A stretch of 64,000 nucleotides of DNA. It comes from Diadema setosum (Eukaryota; Echinodermata; Echinoidea; Diadematoida; Diadematidae). A model generated the notes under the pieces. It worked only from the letters and a program-made list of their open reading frames with translations, was not told the DNA's origin and made no database searches. The DNA lies in the NCBI RefSeq assembly GCF_964275005.1, contig NC_092690.1:11164010-11228009 (forward strand), given 5' to 3'. Both the position numbers and the translations under genes were made by a program. Below are positions 35,439 through 47,391 of this stretch, in pieces (position 1 is the first letter of the stretch; the number at the start of each line of letters is the position of its first letter).

Positions 35439-36639
35439 TGTGATACGCTGGCACTAAATAATCTATTATGTACCCAATGTCATTGTTGAATATACCATGT
35501 AATTCTCCACCTGGCTATCTAGACTTAAAGGGCCAATCATGATGCTTTTGATGTTGTACATACATCGCTGATGTCATGCTTAGATTTGTGGAATATTTGT
35601 GGTCCGTGAGCAGATTAACCGATACTCTGAAAACTACGAAACGAATTGCACTATTAATATGTCTAGTTAATGCCTGCTTCCTTCTCTCGTTCTACTTCCT
35701 CGAGCACCCACAATCATGCATTCTTATGTGAAGATGCGATACGTCATCATCCTCATTCATTGTGATTTGTCGTAAATTGTGGAATCATTCTCATTCCTCA
35801 TACCAATTACATGTACTATCAATTCTGAAACATCCGAAAGGTCCTTTTTAACATTAATATAACGTAGCATCAGGCTAGTGAATAAGCCAAATTCATCTTT
35901 GCAACCTCTCCTACTAGAATAGTATACAAGATGCATGGGTGAGTTCGATCATTATATTGGATTTACAGTAATGTATTTTACTGAAAACTGTAGTGTTAAG
36001 ATATAGACAATTATAGGAACACTTTCCGGTGTGGTAAGCTTTGTTCATCTTGTTCATAGAGACTTTGATAGCAGCTGCATGATTTTTAAAACCCTTGTCA
36101 GCATACATTTTTCTTCATCGATTTTCTTTCTTTTATTTTTAAGAAATCAGCGTTTGTGGGCTATTGAGCCGCCTCACAATCAAATAGTTAAAGAGGCCCC
36201 AATACCAAATGTTATGTCGCATAAAACCACAAGAAGCCAGATTCTGATCCTGTCAAACATTTTCAGTATACTAAATTCTTTGCAAAAATAATGCATGCCA
36301 CCAAATTACCGACAGGAAAATATGAAGGCCTACTTTGCCTTCGTAGCCATGGTTTTGGTATGGTTTCAATCGCTCTAACTGCTTTCAACATCTACCTAAA
36401 ATCTAAACACCTTTCACGCAAAAATGGGGGTGTTCTATTATACTTTCGCCCTTGAATTAATCTCAGTGAACGTGTTTCATCAAACTCGTTAATTTTTGTA
36501 AAATTTTGAAATCTGGGTAAAGATCTCAAGGGAAAACGATAAACCCGAAGGCATACCATATTATTTCAATAAGATCAGGCAACTTATGTTATATAGAGAA
36601 GACAACAGTGCATGCGGAATTTTGGGATTCCTACAGCCA

Positions 36640-36935
36640 GAGCTTTACATACAATGACCACTGGCATAGCCAAGTGGTGTGGGAGGGGGGGGGGCGATGG
36701 GGCGTTCACCCCCTCCCCCAAGATTTGGACCGAGGATTTGGGGGGGGGGGGAATGCGTGTATACTGTATTCATGTACATGAAGCGGGTCTCCCTTTCAAC
36801 CTTTCATCAAATAAGGTCATATTTTTTTCAAAATGTGCACCAGATCGTTGAATTTCAATTAGTGAAAATGCAAAATTTCTCGTGCTTGCGAGGGTGTATC
36901 CCCCTCCCAAACCCTCCCCCTATATGCCTCTTTCC
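36640..36935. repeat. G/C homopolymer-rich repeat remnant
   Basis: 'gtgggagggggggggg' and 'cccctcccccaag' near 36680-36720 and 'tatccccctcccaaaccctc' at 36897 give mirrored G-rich and C-rich segments about 200 bp apart. Probably a decayed repeat; not classified. Confidence 0.35.
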
Positions 36936-37093
36936 CTAGCCCTAGTACACTTTTTAGATTTACAAAGAATTCTAAATAATTCTGAGTGCACAAGACTTAT
37001 CACTTGTATTCCGTGAACTCAAAGTTCCCTCATGTACGAGGGGAATATCCCCTTTTAATCAACCCTTTCCTCCCTCAGTTCCCCAGGTCAGTT

Positions 37094-37185
37094 TTTTTTT
37101 TTAATGATAATAATAATATAATGTTCTTATATAGCGCAATTCAACACAAAATAGGTTCTCAAAGCGCTTTACATACAATAAAACA
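37094..37185 (+). mobile_element. Retroelement tail with ATAGCGC...AAGCGCTTTACA motif
   Basis: Follows a T run: 'aataataatataatgttc', then 'tatatagcgc', then 'tcaaagcgctttacat'. The same arrangement is found reversed at 10771-10876. Such ends are typical of SINE/LINE 3' modules; inference. Confidence 0.45.
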
Positions 37186-37574
37186 AAGTCACAACTGAAA
37201 AGTGGCAAACCACATATCATAACAGTATAATTCTAATACTACTGGAAAGTTGTTAAATAATTTCCCATATATTAAATCAAATATGCGCACACGAGATATC
37301 TTAATTTCAACTTAAAAAAGGCAAAAGCTCAATTGTACGGGAAGGGTGGTGATAACACTCGCCCACACCTTCTCCCTGCTCGCCACCCCCCCCCCCCTCC
37401 ATGCATACAAGTATAGACTGTATAGACTGTATAGTTTTCCAAATATGCCACAAAATGTGTACACCAAAACGTTTAACTGCAATCAGAAAATTATACAGAA
37501 TCTCCTTCCACAGACTTTCTAGACTTCTCTTCTTATTGACAAATTTCCAGACATTCCAACAAAAGTGTGCGCCA

Positions 37575-37925
37575 GATTGTCACGGGGACGTCATGCGACG
37601 TCTTCGAGACGATTTCTAGCCCAGTGGTGGAGACATCTCCGCGACGTCCCAACATCGTTGCCGGTCTGTCGCTATGAGGTCCAGCAAAGCCACGACGCGA
37701 CGTCTTGAAAAGTCTCCGCATCTTGGCTTCAACAAAGGAGACGTCGTGGAGACATATCTGAGACCAGCTAAACACTGTGGAAAATGTCTCAGAAAAAAAA
37801 CCAAAATGAATAACATTATTTAGATTCTCTCGCGACTCCCCGGACAACTACAGGAGACCCAGCTATAATCACAGTCTCCAGTGTGACGTCGCGTGGGCAT
37901 CTCCGTGACCATCGAGATTCGAGTT
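37575..37925. repeat. GACGTC/GGAGAC-rich subrepeat region
   Basis: Words such as 'gacgtcatgcgacgtc', 'ggagacatctccgcgacgtc', 'gcgacgtcttg' and 'ggagacgtcgtggagac' recur in both orientations. It looks like another element built from short palindromic monomers; termini undefined. Confidence 0.45.
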
Positions 37926-38435
37926 GCCATCATGAATTATCATACAGGTCGTCGTCCAAATGGAAGAGGGAAAGTCTAACATCAAAGAGAGAAGCAGGCA
38001 GTTGAGGATAGGGGGTACTAATATCCTTAGGGTTCATCTTGGAAATCTCGCTTTAAAAGACGGCAATCGGATTTGTGCACTTACATGAGAAAGGGCGGTC
38101 TATTAACAAGTAAACAAAAAATATAAAACAAAACAAAAAATTACTTTCACGAGTTATCACTGTTATATGTGATAGAGTTAAAGGATAGTGTCGAAATTAT
38201 AAAATGAACTTTTCACATTTATAATCCAATTAGTTTAATTACTTCTAACACTTCATCTGAGTGCAAATTTTGTATCTGTTCTCCGTTAGTGAGGCAGTGC
38301 TGGTGTACTGGGAAAGTTGATATAAGCCTAAATAGTTAATGATTTCAGATACCTTCCTTTATCTAAGATGTTCATTTCTGACAACTAGAAATTTATATCA
38401 ACTGATAAAATTTGTTTTTATCGTAAAAGTGGAAA

Positions 38436-39708
38436 TCACACCTCTTGGATATGACGGTTTATGCATACATATATCGCTTTACGAATGTTGGGGTTTCTGA
38501 ATGCGTATATGAATGGATTCGCGCAAGAGTTGCAGAATGCTAGGACAATAAACGCTTGATCTATTGGCGAGTTGAAGTACGATTCCGAGAGGGGATCAAA
38601 CATGTGAACCAGATAACTCGTGAAGAGCGGACCCAAACATATTACATACACAACAAATACAATGAAGAAAATCTGGAGCATGCGTTTCTTGGCGACAATT
38701 AGATGTGTAGACCTGGGGTTTCCTCTCCTTGCAAGTATGTTCGTGAAAGTTGACGTTAGACTGACGTTTAAGCGCGCAAACTGTTAGTACTTGGATCGTC
38801 GTTATGATGACAATCGGGATTATGATGAAGAACACATACTGCATGAGGGATACAGCGTGTTGAACGTTTACAGACGGATAACCCGGCACACACTCCCCTT
38901 TTTCTACTTTTGATAAGATAATCAGGTCCAAGCACATCGCACCTGCACAGAACCATATGAGTAGGATGGAACGCATAACCCTCTTGGGCGTTACAATCAT
39001 CTTAAACTTGAGTGGAAACGCTATGGCAAGATACAGCTCGAGTGGTATCAGAGTTAGAGTAAGTATTGACGCAGCGATAGAAACCCCTGTGAAAAGTGAC
39101 GTATATACCACCTTGCAGTACAGATTTCCCAGCCACGAGGCAGGAACTCTAGACGCTTGAAACGGGAGAGGAATCATGAAGACGGACGTCAAAAAGTCGG
39201 CGACGGCCAACGCTCCGACCAAAGTGTCGCTTGAGCGACGTTTGTGTCTTCCTCTGAAGATGACGTGGATGACTAGGCCGTTGCCAATGATCCCAAGCAC
39301 GGCAGTTGTCGTCTGAGCAACCGTGATCCACGTCCAGGTCAATGACTGCCACGCCCATATTGGCTCCACCCCTTCTGTATCTTCAGGCTCATCAAGATTA
39401 ACCTCATCTGTGGGGTTCGTTAAGACGTCTTTACTTTCGTAACTTTGAGTTACAAGTTCTTCCAGCAAAGTTGTGAGATACGTTGCTCCCCGATTCGTTA
39501 AAAGATGAAGATGATTTGGATGAAAAGACCCCACCGAAACGGTGGAAATCTTGATCGGGCGATCCACAGATGTGCTACCGGCAGACGACAGAGGAACATG
39601 CGATGCACTTTCCACCATGAGGTGTGTTTCGGTGTCCTTACCGCTGGCTGGGTAATGTCCTCTTAGCAGCATAAACGTAATGAGAATACGAACGATGCTC
39701 CCGGCCAT
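38436..39708 (-). CDS. Class A (rhodopsin-like) GPCR, frame broken in third intracellular loop
   Basis: The ATG at 39708 opens a putative signal peptide (MAGSIVRILITFMLLRG) and an extracellular tail of about 110 residues. TM1 has GNGLV (N1.50), TM2 LAVADF, ECL1 a cysteine in LYCKVVY pairing with KGEC in ECL2. TM3 ends LELYLAIAFP, where the usual DRY is ELY. TM4, then TM5 with FIIIPIVIITTIQV. TM6 (QIFFIVFVVYVICLGP) and TM7 with NPFIY continue in a frame shifted by +1 base; the switch lies between 38784 and about 38755, in ICL3. Read across the shift the receptor would be about 423 residues and intronless. Ligand unknown; peptide-type receptor is possible. Either a recent pseudogene or a sequence error. 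Confidence 0.8.
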
Positions 39709-40107
39709 TCTATGTAAGCACGCTTGTGTGATTTCAGCTGCAATAATGGTATAAACATCATAAGAGAAAGCGGTGATCAGTCTATTTCATCTAGTAACAA
39801 AACAGAGTACGCCCTATACATAATTATATCATCATTTAGAAATGGCATTTTAAGATAATTACATAGCAAACTAAAACAAAAAATACTACTTGGCGCCAAA
39901 CGTCAACAGTAAGAGAGAGAGAAAAAAAATGAAAACATCCCATCGTAGTTTTGGTAATGAAATAATTACCAATGTTCCGGTTTAATAAACACATGACGTC
40001 TTTCCATCATGATTAACATAATGTCATAAGTACAGAATTCATGCAAATTTACACACAACAGTCTTTTAGCCCAGTTCTGATTAAAAACCCTGATATCATT
40101 AGTTTTT

Positions 40108-41328
40108 TTGAACTCACAAGCTCACGAACTGATACTTGGCGTTGATGTAAACGACACCAGTCCTCAAATGTCACCCACAGAATACCACCTCGAAGACGAT
40201 ATAATTTCATTATCTCAGTCAAATCCAAACCAATTTTTTATTTCACACTTTAACATAAGGAGCATAAACAAAAACTTTGATCAATTCAATATGTTCGTGA
40301 ATCAAGTTAGATTTGATAGTCAAGTTATCGGACTCAGTGAAACCTGGCTAAAGGAAACATCACCTTCTTCGCTATTTACCATTGATGGCTTCACACTTTT
40401 GACTAACAACAGGGCAGGTAAAAAAGGCGGTGGAGTTGGGCTTTACGTCACTCAAAATTTGAATTATCAACTCTTAGACGAATTTAATTTAATGTCTGAA
40501 GTTATTGAGAGTATTTTTATTGAAATTAGGGTTCCAAATAGAAAAAGTATTGTTGTAGGTGAAATATACAGACCTCCAAATACAAACCCCACTGAATTTA
40601 CTGAATCATTATCCGTACTTTTAGCTGATACATATTTTGTGAACAAAAATTGTTTTATCATGGGTGACTTTAATTTCAACCTTTTAGATTGTCATACCAA
40701 CTCCACATGCCAAGATTTCCTCAATGTGATGCTATCCGAGTCTTTTTCACCTCTTATAAAGAAGCCCACTCGAATTTCTGATGTCACAGCAACTCTAATT
40801 GACAATATTTTTGTTAATAGTCCCCTTTCTAATATCACGTTTGGTATAATAGTGTCTGATGTATCCGATCATTTTCCGATTTTCGTTGTTATGCCCAATT
40901 TTAACATAAGTAATGCTTCTTTTCATTCGCCCAGTTCTGGTTTTCGAGAAATGTCAGAAACTAATCTTAGTAGACTTAGGGAGAGACTAAGATCCGTTGA
41001 TTGGTCAATTGTTAATAACCAAAGCGATGCAAACTTAGCTTTTGAACACTTTTCACAAATACTGTCATCTGCATATGATTCCAGTATACCCGTTAAGCCA
41101 TTTACTCGTTCAAACCGTAAAAAAGTTCCCCAAAAACCTTGGATTACAAAATCTCTCCTTAGGTCTATTAACCGTAAAAATACCCTTTTCTATAAATACA
41201 GAAGTGATCCTAACAGTCGAACTCGGTCTCGGTATGTGCATTATCGCAACGTTCTTACATCATCCATGCGTTTAGCCAAAAGAATGCATTTTTCAAAGCA
41301 ATTTATCAAGTATAAACATGACATCAAG
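40108..41328 (+). CDS. LINE apurinic-type endonuclease domain
   Basis: 407 codons from the first non-AUG start to the LTR insertion. EEP-fold endonuclease motifs in order: SHFNIRSINKN, a SETWL metal-binding Glu, GGVGLYV, IYRPPN, MGDFNFN (catalytic D/N), and SDHFPI (catalytic D-H) near residue 255, followed by the linker toward the RT. This nuclease nicks target DNA to prime reverse transcription. The frame is open throughout, and the coding is cut in a YKHDIK codon run by the LTR element. Confidence 0.9.
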
Positions 41329-41484
41329 CGCCAGCATGTTTGTTTGTTGTTAATGTTATTATCATTGTTGTTTATAATGTTAACGCCCTCCGGTGGGCAA
41401 TCGTGTTAAGCGTCTTGGCTGCGGTAATAAATCTACACCACAACCGTACCTGGAATCGTCCGGTGTTTTCTTCTCGTAATGGCG
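41329..41484 (+). repeat. 5' long terminal repeat
   Basis: 156 bp, begins CGCCAGCATG and ends GTAATGGCG, so the termini form a short inverted repeat (CGCCA/TGGCG) in place of the usual TG..CA. Identical to 45990-46145. Confidence 0.9.
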
Positions 41485-41495
41485 TGGTGGCATCG
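41485..41495 (+). other. Candidate primer-binding site
   Basis: 'tggtggcatcg' directly abuts the 5' LTR and would pair with a tRNA 3' end of the form CGATGCCACCA. I cannot name the tRNA. Confidence 0.55.
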
Positions 41496-41657
41496 TTTGG
41501 GATCCGAATCTTAGGCCCGATTTAACGTCCACAGGAATCCGAACGGGGAGAGATCTCGCTCGACATAAAAGGGGCCGGACGTTCAGCAAAAGCGCTGTGA
41601 TAGTTCCAGGTACTGATTTCACCTTTGTGTGTGTAGTCCCATACATACACATTGAAA

Positions 41658-43289
41658 ATGTGTGATGCATCAACGCAGCGATGCGCCGCAGCGGCCAAGT
41701 CCAAGGCATCCGCACCCGCACCGACACATCGGTGCCCCGTGACTACTGTCGGAACCACGGCAGCTGACACATCGTGCACAACCCCCTACTTCCCCGGAAC
41801 TGTTGGTCTCTACCCTCCCGTGGAGGTCGACGTCCACTTGAGAAGTGGTACACCACTGAACATCATCAGAGTGTCAATGGCAGAGAAGTTGGAGTTGGAT
41901 ATTGTGGTTGATTCATATGGATATGATGATCACTTCATTCATGATTACTGGTCTATTGGAGATAGTCTCACGCTCCCTGATAGTCTCATGCTGACAAAGA
42001 TAGTAGGCCTGACCTGCTTCTCTATTTATTGTAATGGCTTACAGATGTTGTTTGATGCCATCGTCGTGAGTGATGACAACACAGATAAGGACATAATTGG
42101 CGGCGCCCCCTTCATGGAAACAAACGACATCTCAGTGCGCCCCTCAAAGCATGAAGTCACATTCAGCGATGACTCTGTGTTCACATACAATTGGCATTGT
42201 GATTATCCTCCTTCCTGTCAGCCTATTCATGCAAGTGACTATGATAACCAGCATCAACCTGTTTGCAAAGCAGCTGACAGCACGCCTGATTCCAGTCACC
42301 TTCAGCTTTTAGCTCAGTGTGAGTCTAGCTCTCGCACCAAGCGTTTGCCTGCCGCCCATGCTGGACTTCTACATACAGAGCAGGAACACTACCTTGAGTA
42401 TGGACTTGGCTCTGATGACTGTCACCATCCTGTCAATTGTGATCCTCATTGCCCTACTACTAGTACTACATCCCCGTCCGGCTCCCAGCTGGAAGGCGTG
42501 AATGACCCTCCACCCTTGGCTGCTACGTGCCCAGCCTTGCCAACGCACACCTCATCAATCCCATGCTCTGGCACCCCATCGCCATCTGCTGTCATGATAG
42601 ACATCGCACAGACTCCCCAAGACAGAGAAGGCCCTGCCCATGCACATGGTCCACCCCCTGAGGCTGAAGCCATGGACGTTGGTCTCCCAACAGCGATGCA
42701 ATACCCCGGTAGTGCCCGCGTGGGTGCACCTGACCCCAAGCTAAGGGTGCCCTCCAATGTTGTCCCTGGCACTTCCTGTCACAATGGTGATGTCTGCTCC
42801 CTGACCGCTGTACGGGATACCTCTGATGCCCATCTTGGTCCTGTATTGCTATATCCTTTGTGTACCAGCACCAGCAGTTTCCCTCCTGACAGCTCGACTG
42901 ATGTGCACCACATGTCACCCATGGGGTGGGATACGCCTCCCCAGCCGTGGCCTGATGATGTTCTCGAGCATTGTCCTCTCGTCACTAGCCAAGTTTTGGT
43001 ACAGCCAGTCCCTGCCCTTTCTGCTCCTGCCCCCTACCTTGCGTATGATGACAACCATCCCCCTGATGATTCCAGCCGGCCACCGTCCACCATCCCCCTA
43101 CGGGCAGTACAAGCTCCTTCCCTCTGGATGAGTTTGTTGCTCCTTTCCTGTTCCCATTCGCGCCCCCCTGATGCCAGCAGCCCACTGATGTCCTACATGC
43201 TCCATGCGGCTTCTTTGGCCCACACCCTGATGACTCCCTACCCCAAGTCATGCCCCTCTTCTATCTGTGCTGCCTATGCACCTGGATAG
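41658..43289 (+). CDS. LTR-element ORF: retropepsin-like domain plus Pro/His/Ser-rich tail
   Basis: About 543 residues from the ATG at 41658. The region around residues 50-185 has aspartic-protease layout: VDVHLRSGTPLNII where active enzymes have D-S/T-G, then IIGGAPFM, the ILG-type motif, followed by NDISVRPSKHEVTF as in Ty3/Gypsy-type proteases. The catalytic Asp position appears to be Arg (LRSG), so proteolysis is unlikely. The rest is low-complexity (Pro, Ser, His, Asp). No zinc knuckle was seen. GC content and codon use differ visibly from the AT-rich LINE around it. Confidence 0.7.
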   Translation: MCDASTQRCAAAAKSKASAPAPTHRCPVTTVGTTAADTSCTTPYFPGTVGLYPPVEVDVHLRSGTPLNIIRVSMAEKLELDIVVDSYGYDDHFIHDYWSIGDSLTLPDSLMLTKIVGLTCFSIYCNGLQMLFDAIVVSDDNTDKDIIGGAPFMETNDISVRPSKHEVTFSDDSVFTYNWHCDYPPSCQPIHASDYDNQHQPVCKAADSTPDSSHLQLLAQCESSSRTKRLPAAHAGLLHTEQEHYLEYGLGSDDCHHPVNCDPHCPTTSTTSPSGSQLEGVNDPPPLAATCPALPTHTSSIPCSGTPSPSAVMIDIAQTPQDREGPAHAHGPPPEAEAMDVGLPTAMQYPGSARVGAPDPKLRVPSNVVPGTSCHNGDVCSLTAVRDTSDAHLGPVLLYPLCTSTSSFPPDSSTDVHHMSPMGWDTPPQPWPDDVLEHCPLVTSQVLVQPVPALSAPAPYLAYDDNHPPDDSSRPPSTIPLRAVQAPSLWMSLLLLSCSHSRPPDASSPLMSYMLHAASLAHTLMTPYPKSCPSSICAAYAPG

Positions 43290-45968
43290 TGTGGCCCATT
43301 TTGTTTTGTGTATATTGAGTATAGACAATAGACTTTGATGGACATGTTAATCATGCAGTAACTCATTCTTTTGTGCTTTATGTACAGATGAATAAGATGT
43401 TTAACATGCCTTTTTATCGTGTATACATGTACGATTGTATTTCATTCTTTGTAAACATTTACGGTTGTTGGTTTGTTGGTTTTTTCATCAGAAAGTAAAT
43501 GTAATGTTTCAGTTGTCAGTATTTGTACCAGGTGTACCCCCTTTTTATAGATACACGTCTTCCTGATTATTTTTGTGTTTTCATTAAAAAAAAAAAAAAA
43601 CAAACAAAGACAAGAGAGAGAATAGATACAATTGTACTGTACTGCTGTTTATCAGTAATGTCCTCAGCTTATTGTTTGCTTTTCACCAATGTAGTTGGTG
43701 TACTCATGTGTTATGATCGCTTTCATTGCTGCAATGCAAGTTTGTCCCTGTCATACTCAAGCCTTTGGACTCTGTCCTCTTTGTACATATGTAAGTGTGT
43801 TGTGTTCTTAGAGGGTTCTCTATCTTTTATAAGATGTGTGGTTTTACATCATTGGGTAAAGCCAATTTCATTTCTCTGTTTTGGATGGGAAACCAAATCT
43901 GTTTTTATACTTCTTACACTTTACCCTCATTCGGGTATTTGTACTTTCTGTTCAAATTTGAGATCTGAGTGATTCCTCATATGGGATTTTTTTACATAGG
44001 TTTTATGCAGATCTCTATAATTATTTTGATCTGCAAGATCTGTATAATACTTGTTTTAGTTTCAGATTATACAGGTTTTATACCTCTTGTCGATAAAGTA
44101 TTGTGTATATTATGATTTATTATTGCCTTTTCTGTTGCTGTAACTTGATTATTACCCAACAGATTTCATTCAGACTTGCTAGGGAGAAGTATGGGTGATC
44201 ATTCCACATGAAGGACACAACAGTTTGTGGTAATGGCGCCCTCAGTGTTCCAACTTTGGATGCCAATGCTTATTTCTTGTGTGTGCTCTATCAGCCACAT
44301 TTTTTATAAGATTTTTTTCAAATTTGGTAAAAAGGTGCTTTATAGTGAAATGAAGATGCTCATATTTTTTTGGTGGTGGCACCTTCGTTTGTTCTGTCTT
44401 TATACATGAAAAGGTAAATTCTACAGGGTCCGCATGTGTGTGTGCGACCCTACCTTGTTTCTTGATTGATCTTTAAAAAAAATTTTTATGTACATGTATC
44501 TTAGTCAAATTTATACACCTACATCTATTTGGATTTTATTGTATCCTGCAACAGTTGCCATGTACCAAATTGTGGCCTACAAAGTAATCCAGATGGAGTA
44601 TGGGAGATGGGTTCGGGGGATACATGTGCTCGATTGCGAGTGCTTCTAGTTTACAATTTGCAGTGAACAGAAAGAAGTGATCTGGGCAGCACTTGTTACA
44701 TAAATATGCTCTGTGTTTGATATTACATGTAATTGCATTCCAAATGTTATATGCATAATTTTGAAGATAATATCTATGCAACAGTCAAGTAAGTCACTGT
44801 TTGAGTGTAGATTTTTAGGTTTGGTTTTTAAAACAATCCTTATGTTACAGTTTGCTAAAGTCACCCATTATTTGGTTTGATATATGAGTATAGTTATAGA
44901 CCCTGTGTTTATGCTTGTCCAGCATTCCCACGTGTGACTCTGTGTTTTTACTAACAGTATACCATGCTGTAGTAGAAGTATAAAGTAGTTATTGCAATTT
45001 TTTTATATGCATAAGTATTGTATCATTTATGCAGGGAGCTGTCTGTGTATAATTGCTTAATGAAGTGATTTTGATGTGTATTATGGGTAATATGAAGTGC
45101 ATGCATATGTCATAGCTTCGTGTATTCTTTCCATGCATACGTGTATCATGTTTATTTTTGTAAACTACAAGATGGTGGATTTTAAGTATACTGTGTTTGA
45201 TTTCACTAGTGTACATGTGTGTCAATGGAGATTTTAGTCTCTACGTACTATGATTTAAAGCGTTAGATAGATATTTTTATAGGGATGGAAGAACACATCT
45301 TCTGGCGGTAGTTATGTTTTTTTGTCTCGATTATCTCACACTCTCATAAAGGAATTGAAGAGAGAAGGTGGTGAAGATGGTATGTACATGTATGTTAAAT
45401 GATGGTGTGGTACAGTTGTTTAATTTTGATACAAAAGTTTAATAGAGTTTGAAGTGATTGTTACAAATTTATTATGATTTATCTTAGTGCTCATGTGTTA
45501 TGTAAAAGGGCATAAAAGTATTGTAATGTTTGCATATTTGCAGGATAAGTAGATATGTAAGTTATTTGTTGTTTGACCTTTCGTAATACCTGTTTGGGAA
45601 TGTTATGACTTATGTATGTATATAGGTTCCTTTTTTTCGTTGTTACAAGCTGGTTTTTGACTTGCTCAGCAGTTTGACAGACTTTGATAGTTGATGTGTA
45701 ACATCAAGCTGACAGTGCCAAAAGAGATGATGCGTTATAAGTGTTACTCAATTGTGATGATATTTTATTAGGTTAAGGGTCAGTTGATGTTATAAATAAA
45801 GCTTCCTCTCTTTGTGTTTGAGTAGGATATTTTGCTCCATTTTATTGGAGGTATAAACTGATGTTGTTTATACAGTGTAGTAGACATGTTGCCAAGAATT
45901 ACTTAGAATCTTGTTTGACATGCCGAATTGGATTTTCAGAGAGAAGTATTGTATTGAGCTTTGTAAGC
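43290..45968 (+). other. Long non-coding interior of the LTR element
   Basis: About 2.7 kb of T-rich sequence without supported ORFs, between the stop codon and the polypurine tract. This is where pol would lie in an autonomous element. Confidence 0.65.
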
Positions 45969-45983
45969 AAAGGAGAAAAGAAG
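45969..45983 (+). other. Polypurine tract
   Basis: 15 purines six bases before the 3' LTR; the expected site of plus-strand priming. Confidence 0.75.
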
Positions 45984-45989
45984 TAGTCA

Positions 45990-46145
45990 CGCCAGCATGT
46001 TTGTTTGTTGTTAATGTTATTATCATTGTTGTTTATAATGTTAACGCCCTCCGGTGGGCAATCGTGTTAAGCGTCTTGGCTGCGGTAATAAATCTACACC
46101 ACAACCGTACCTGGAATCGTCCGGTGTTTTCTTCTCGTAATGGCG
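45990..46145 (+). repeat. 3' long terminal repeat
   Basis: Identical over all 156 bases to the 5' LTR at 41329-41484. Confidence 0.9.
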
Positions 46146-47391
46146 AAGAGTACGTGGAAGGTGATAAATGAAGCGCTGAACACTAAAAAGAACATTGAAC
46201 CCCCTAGGCATATTATCTATAATGATAAGTATATTGAAGATCAAGCTGATGTGGCAGAAGTATTCAATGAATACTTTGTAAGCATAGGACCTAATCTTGC
46301 CAGCAGTATTCCACACTCAAACGCTGATTTTTATTACTTTTTAAAAGACCAGAATCAGCAGTCTCTTTTTTTCGAACCAGTCATTGAAGAAGAAATCAAA
46401 GATATCGAGCAAAATTTGAACAATAAGAAAAACTCTGGATGTGACGGAATCACCAATTTCCTCCTTAAAAACATCATTAATGAAGTAGTTACACCATTAA
46501 CACACATTTTTAATTTATCGTTATCTACTGGCATAGTTCCACAAAAAATGAAAATAGCTAAAGTTGTACCAATTTTTTAAAAAGGACAAAAAGAATCTGT
46601 GATAAATTATCGCCCTATTTCTTTGTTAACTTCATTTTCAAAACTTCTTGAAAGGTTGGTATATACACGCACACACAAATTTCTCGAAAAGTGTGAAGTT
46701 TTTTGTAACTCCCAGTTTGGTTTTAGGAAAAACCACAGTACGACCCATGCCTTACTCACTTTTATCCATAAAGTTGCTCATGCTATAGATGATGTCTCCC
46801 ACACTATTGGAGTTTTTCTTGATTTTTCATAGGCCTTCGACACAATTGACCATGATATTCTGATTTACAAGCTACGACATTATGGTATACGTGGGAAGGC
46901 TTTGGACTGGTTTCGAGATTATTTATCAAACAGAAAACAATTTGTGAGTATAAATGGTCGTGATTCTCAGTTAAAGTTAATTTCATGTGGTGTTCCACAG
47001 GGCTCCTTACTAGGCCCACTATTGTTTATTTTGTACATTAACGATCTTCCTAGTTCCTCGCCAATTCTTTCCTTTATATGTTTTGCTGACGACTCCAATC
47101 TGTTTTTTACACACAGAGATCCTTATACTCTTGTTAACACAATGAACAAAGAACTTAAATCTGTGCAATCTTGGATATACGCCAATAAATTGTCACTTAA
47201 TGTCGATAAAACTCATTGTATGCTTTTTAGCAACAGTCTTAAAACCCTTCCTTGTAACATTAAGTTTAATGAAACTGAATTAAATCAAGTTAGTAGTATA
47301 AAATTTCTAGGGCTTTTTATTGACAGTGATTTGTCTTGGAAATCCCACGTCAGTTATCTAAGTAATATTCTTTCCAAAAATACGGGTGTTC
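46146..47391 (+). pseudogene. LINE reverse transcriptase, N-terminal and palm part
   Basis: Begins STWKVINEAL. RT blocks: NYRPISLL, QFGFRKNHSTTHAL, FLDFS*AFDTIDHD (catalytic Asp block, with TAG at 46830-46832 in the residue usually Lys), GVPQGSLLGPLLF, FADDSNLF at about 47080 (catalytic FADD), NKLSLNVDKTHCM, and SSIKFLGLFID. An extra T in a TTTTTT run near 46575 shifts the frame after KVVPIF. The gene cannot make active RT as it stands. Confidence 0.88.

Larger units (their letters stand above)
41329..46145 (+). mobile_element. Young non-autonomous LTR retrotransposon (4.8 kb)
   Basis: Two identical 156-bp direct repeats (41329-41484 and 45990-46145). A tRNA-type primer site 'tggtggcatcg' follows the 5' LTR at 41485-41495, and a polypurine tract 'aaaggagaaaagaag' at 45969-45983 precedes the 3' LTR. 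AAG flanks both sides. One ORF (41658-43289) with a protease-like domain; no RT, RNase H or integrase in the remaining 2.7 kb, so it must depend on enzymes of a relative. LTR identity implies recent insertion. Confidence 0.88.

Noticed and set aside
41380..42985. Minus-strand ORFs inside the LTR element
   Set aside because: Antisense shadows of the GC-rich 41658-43289 ORF.
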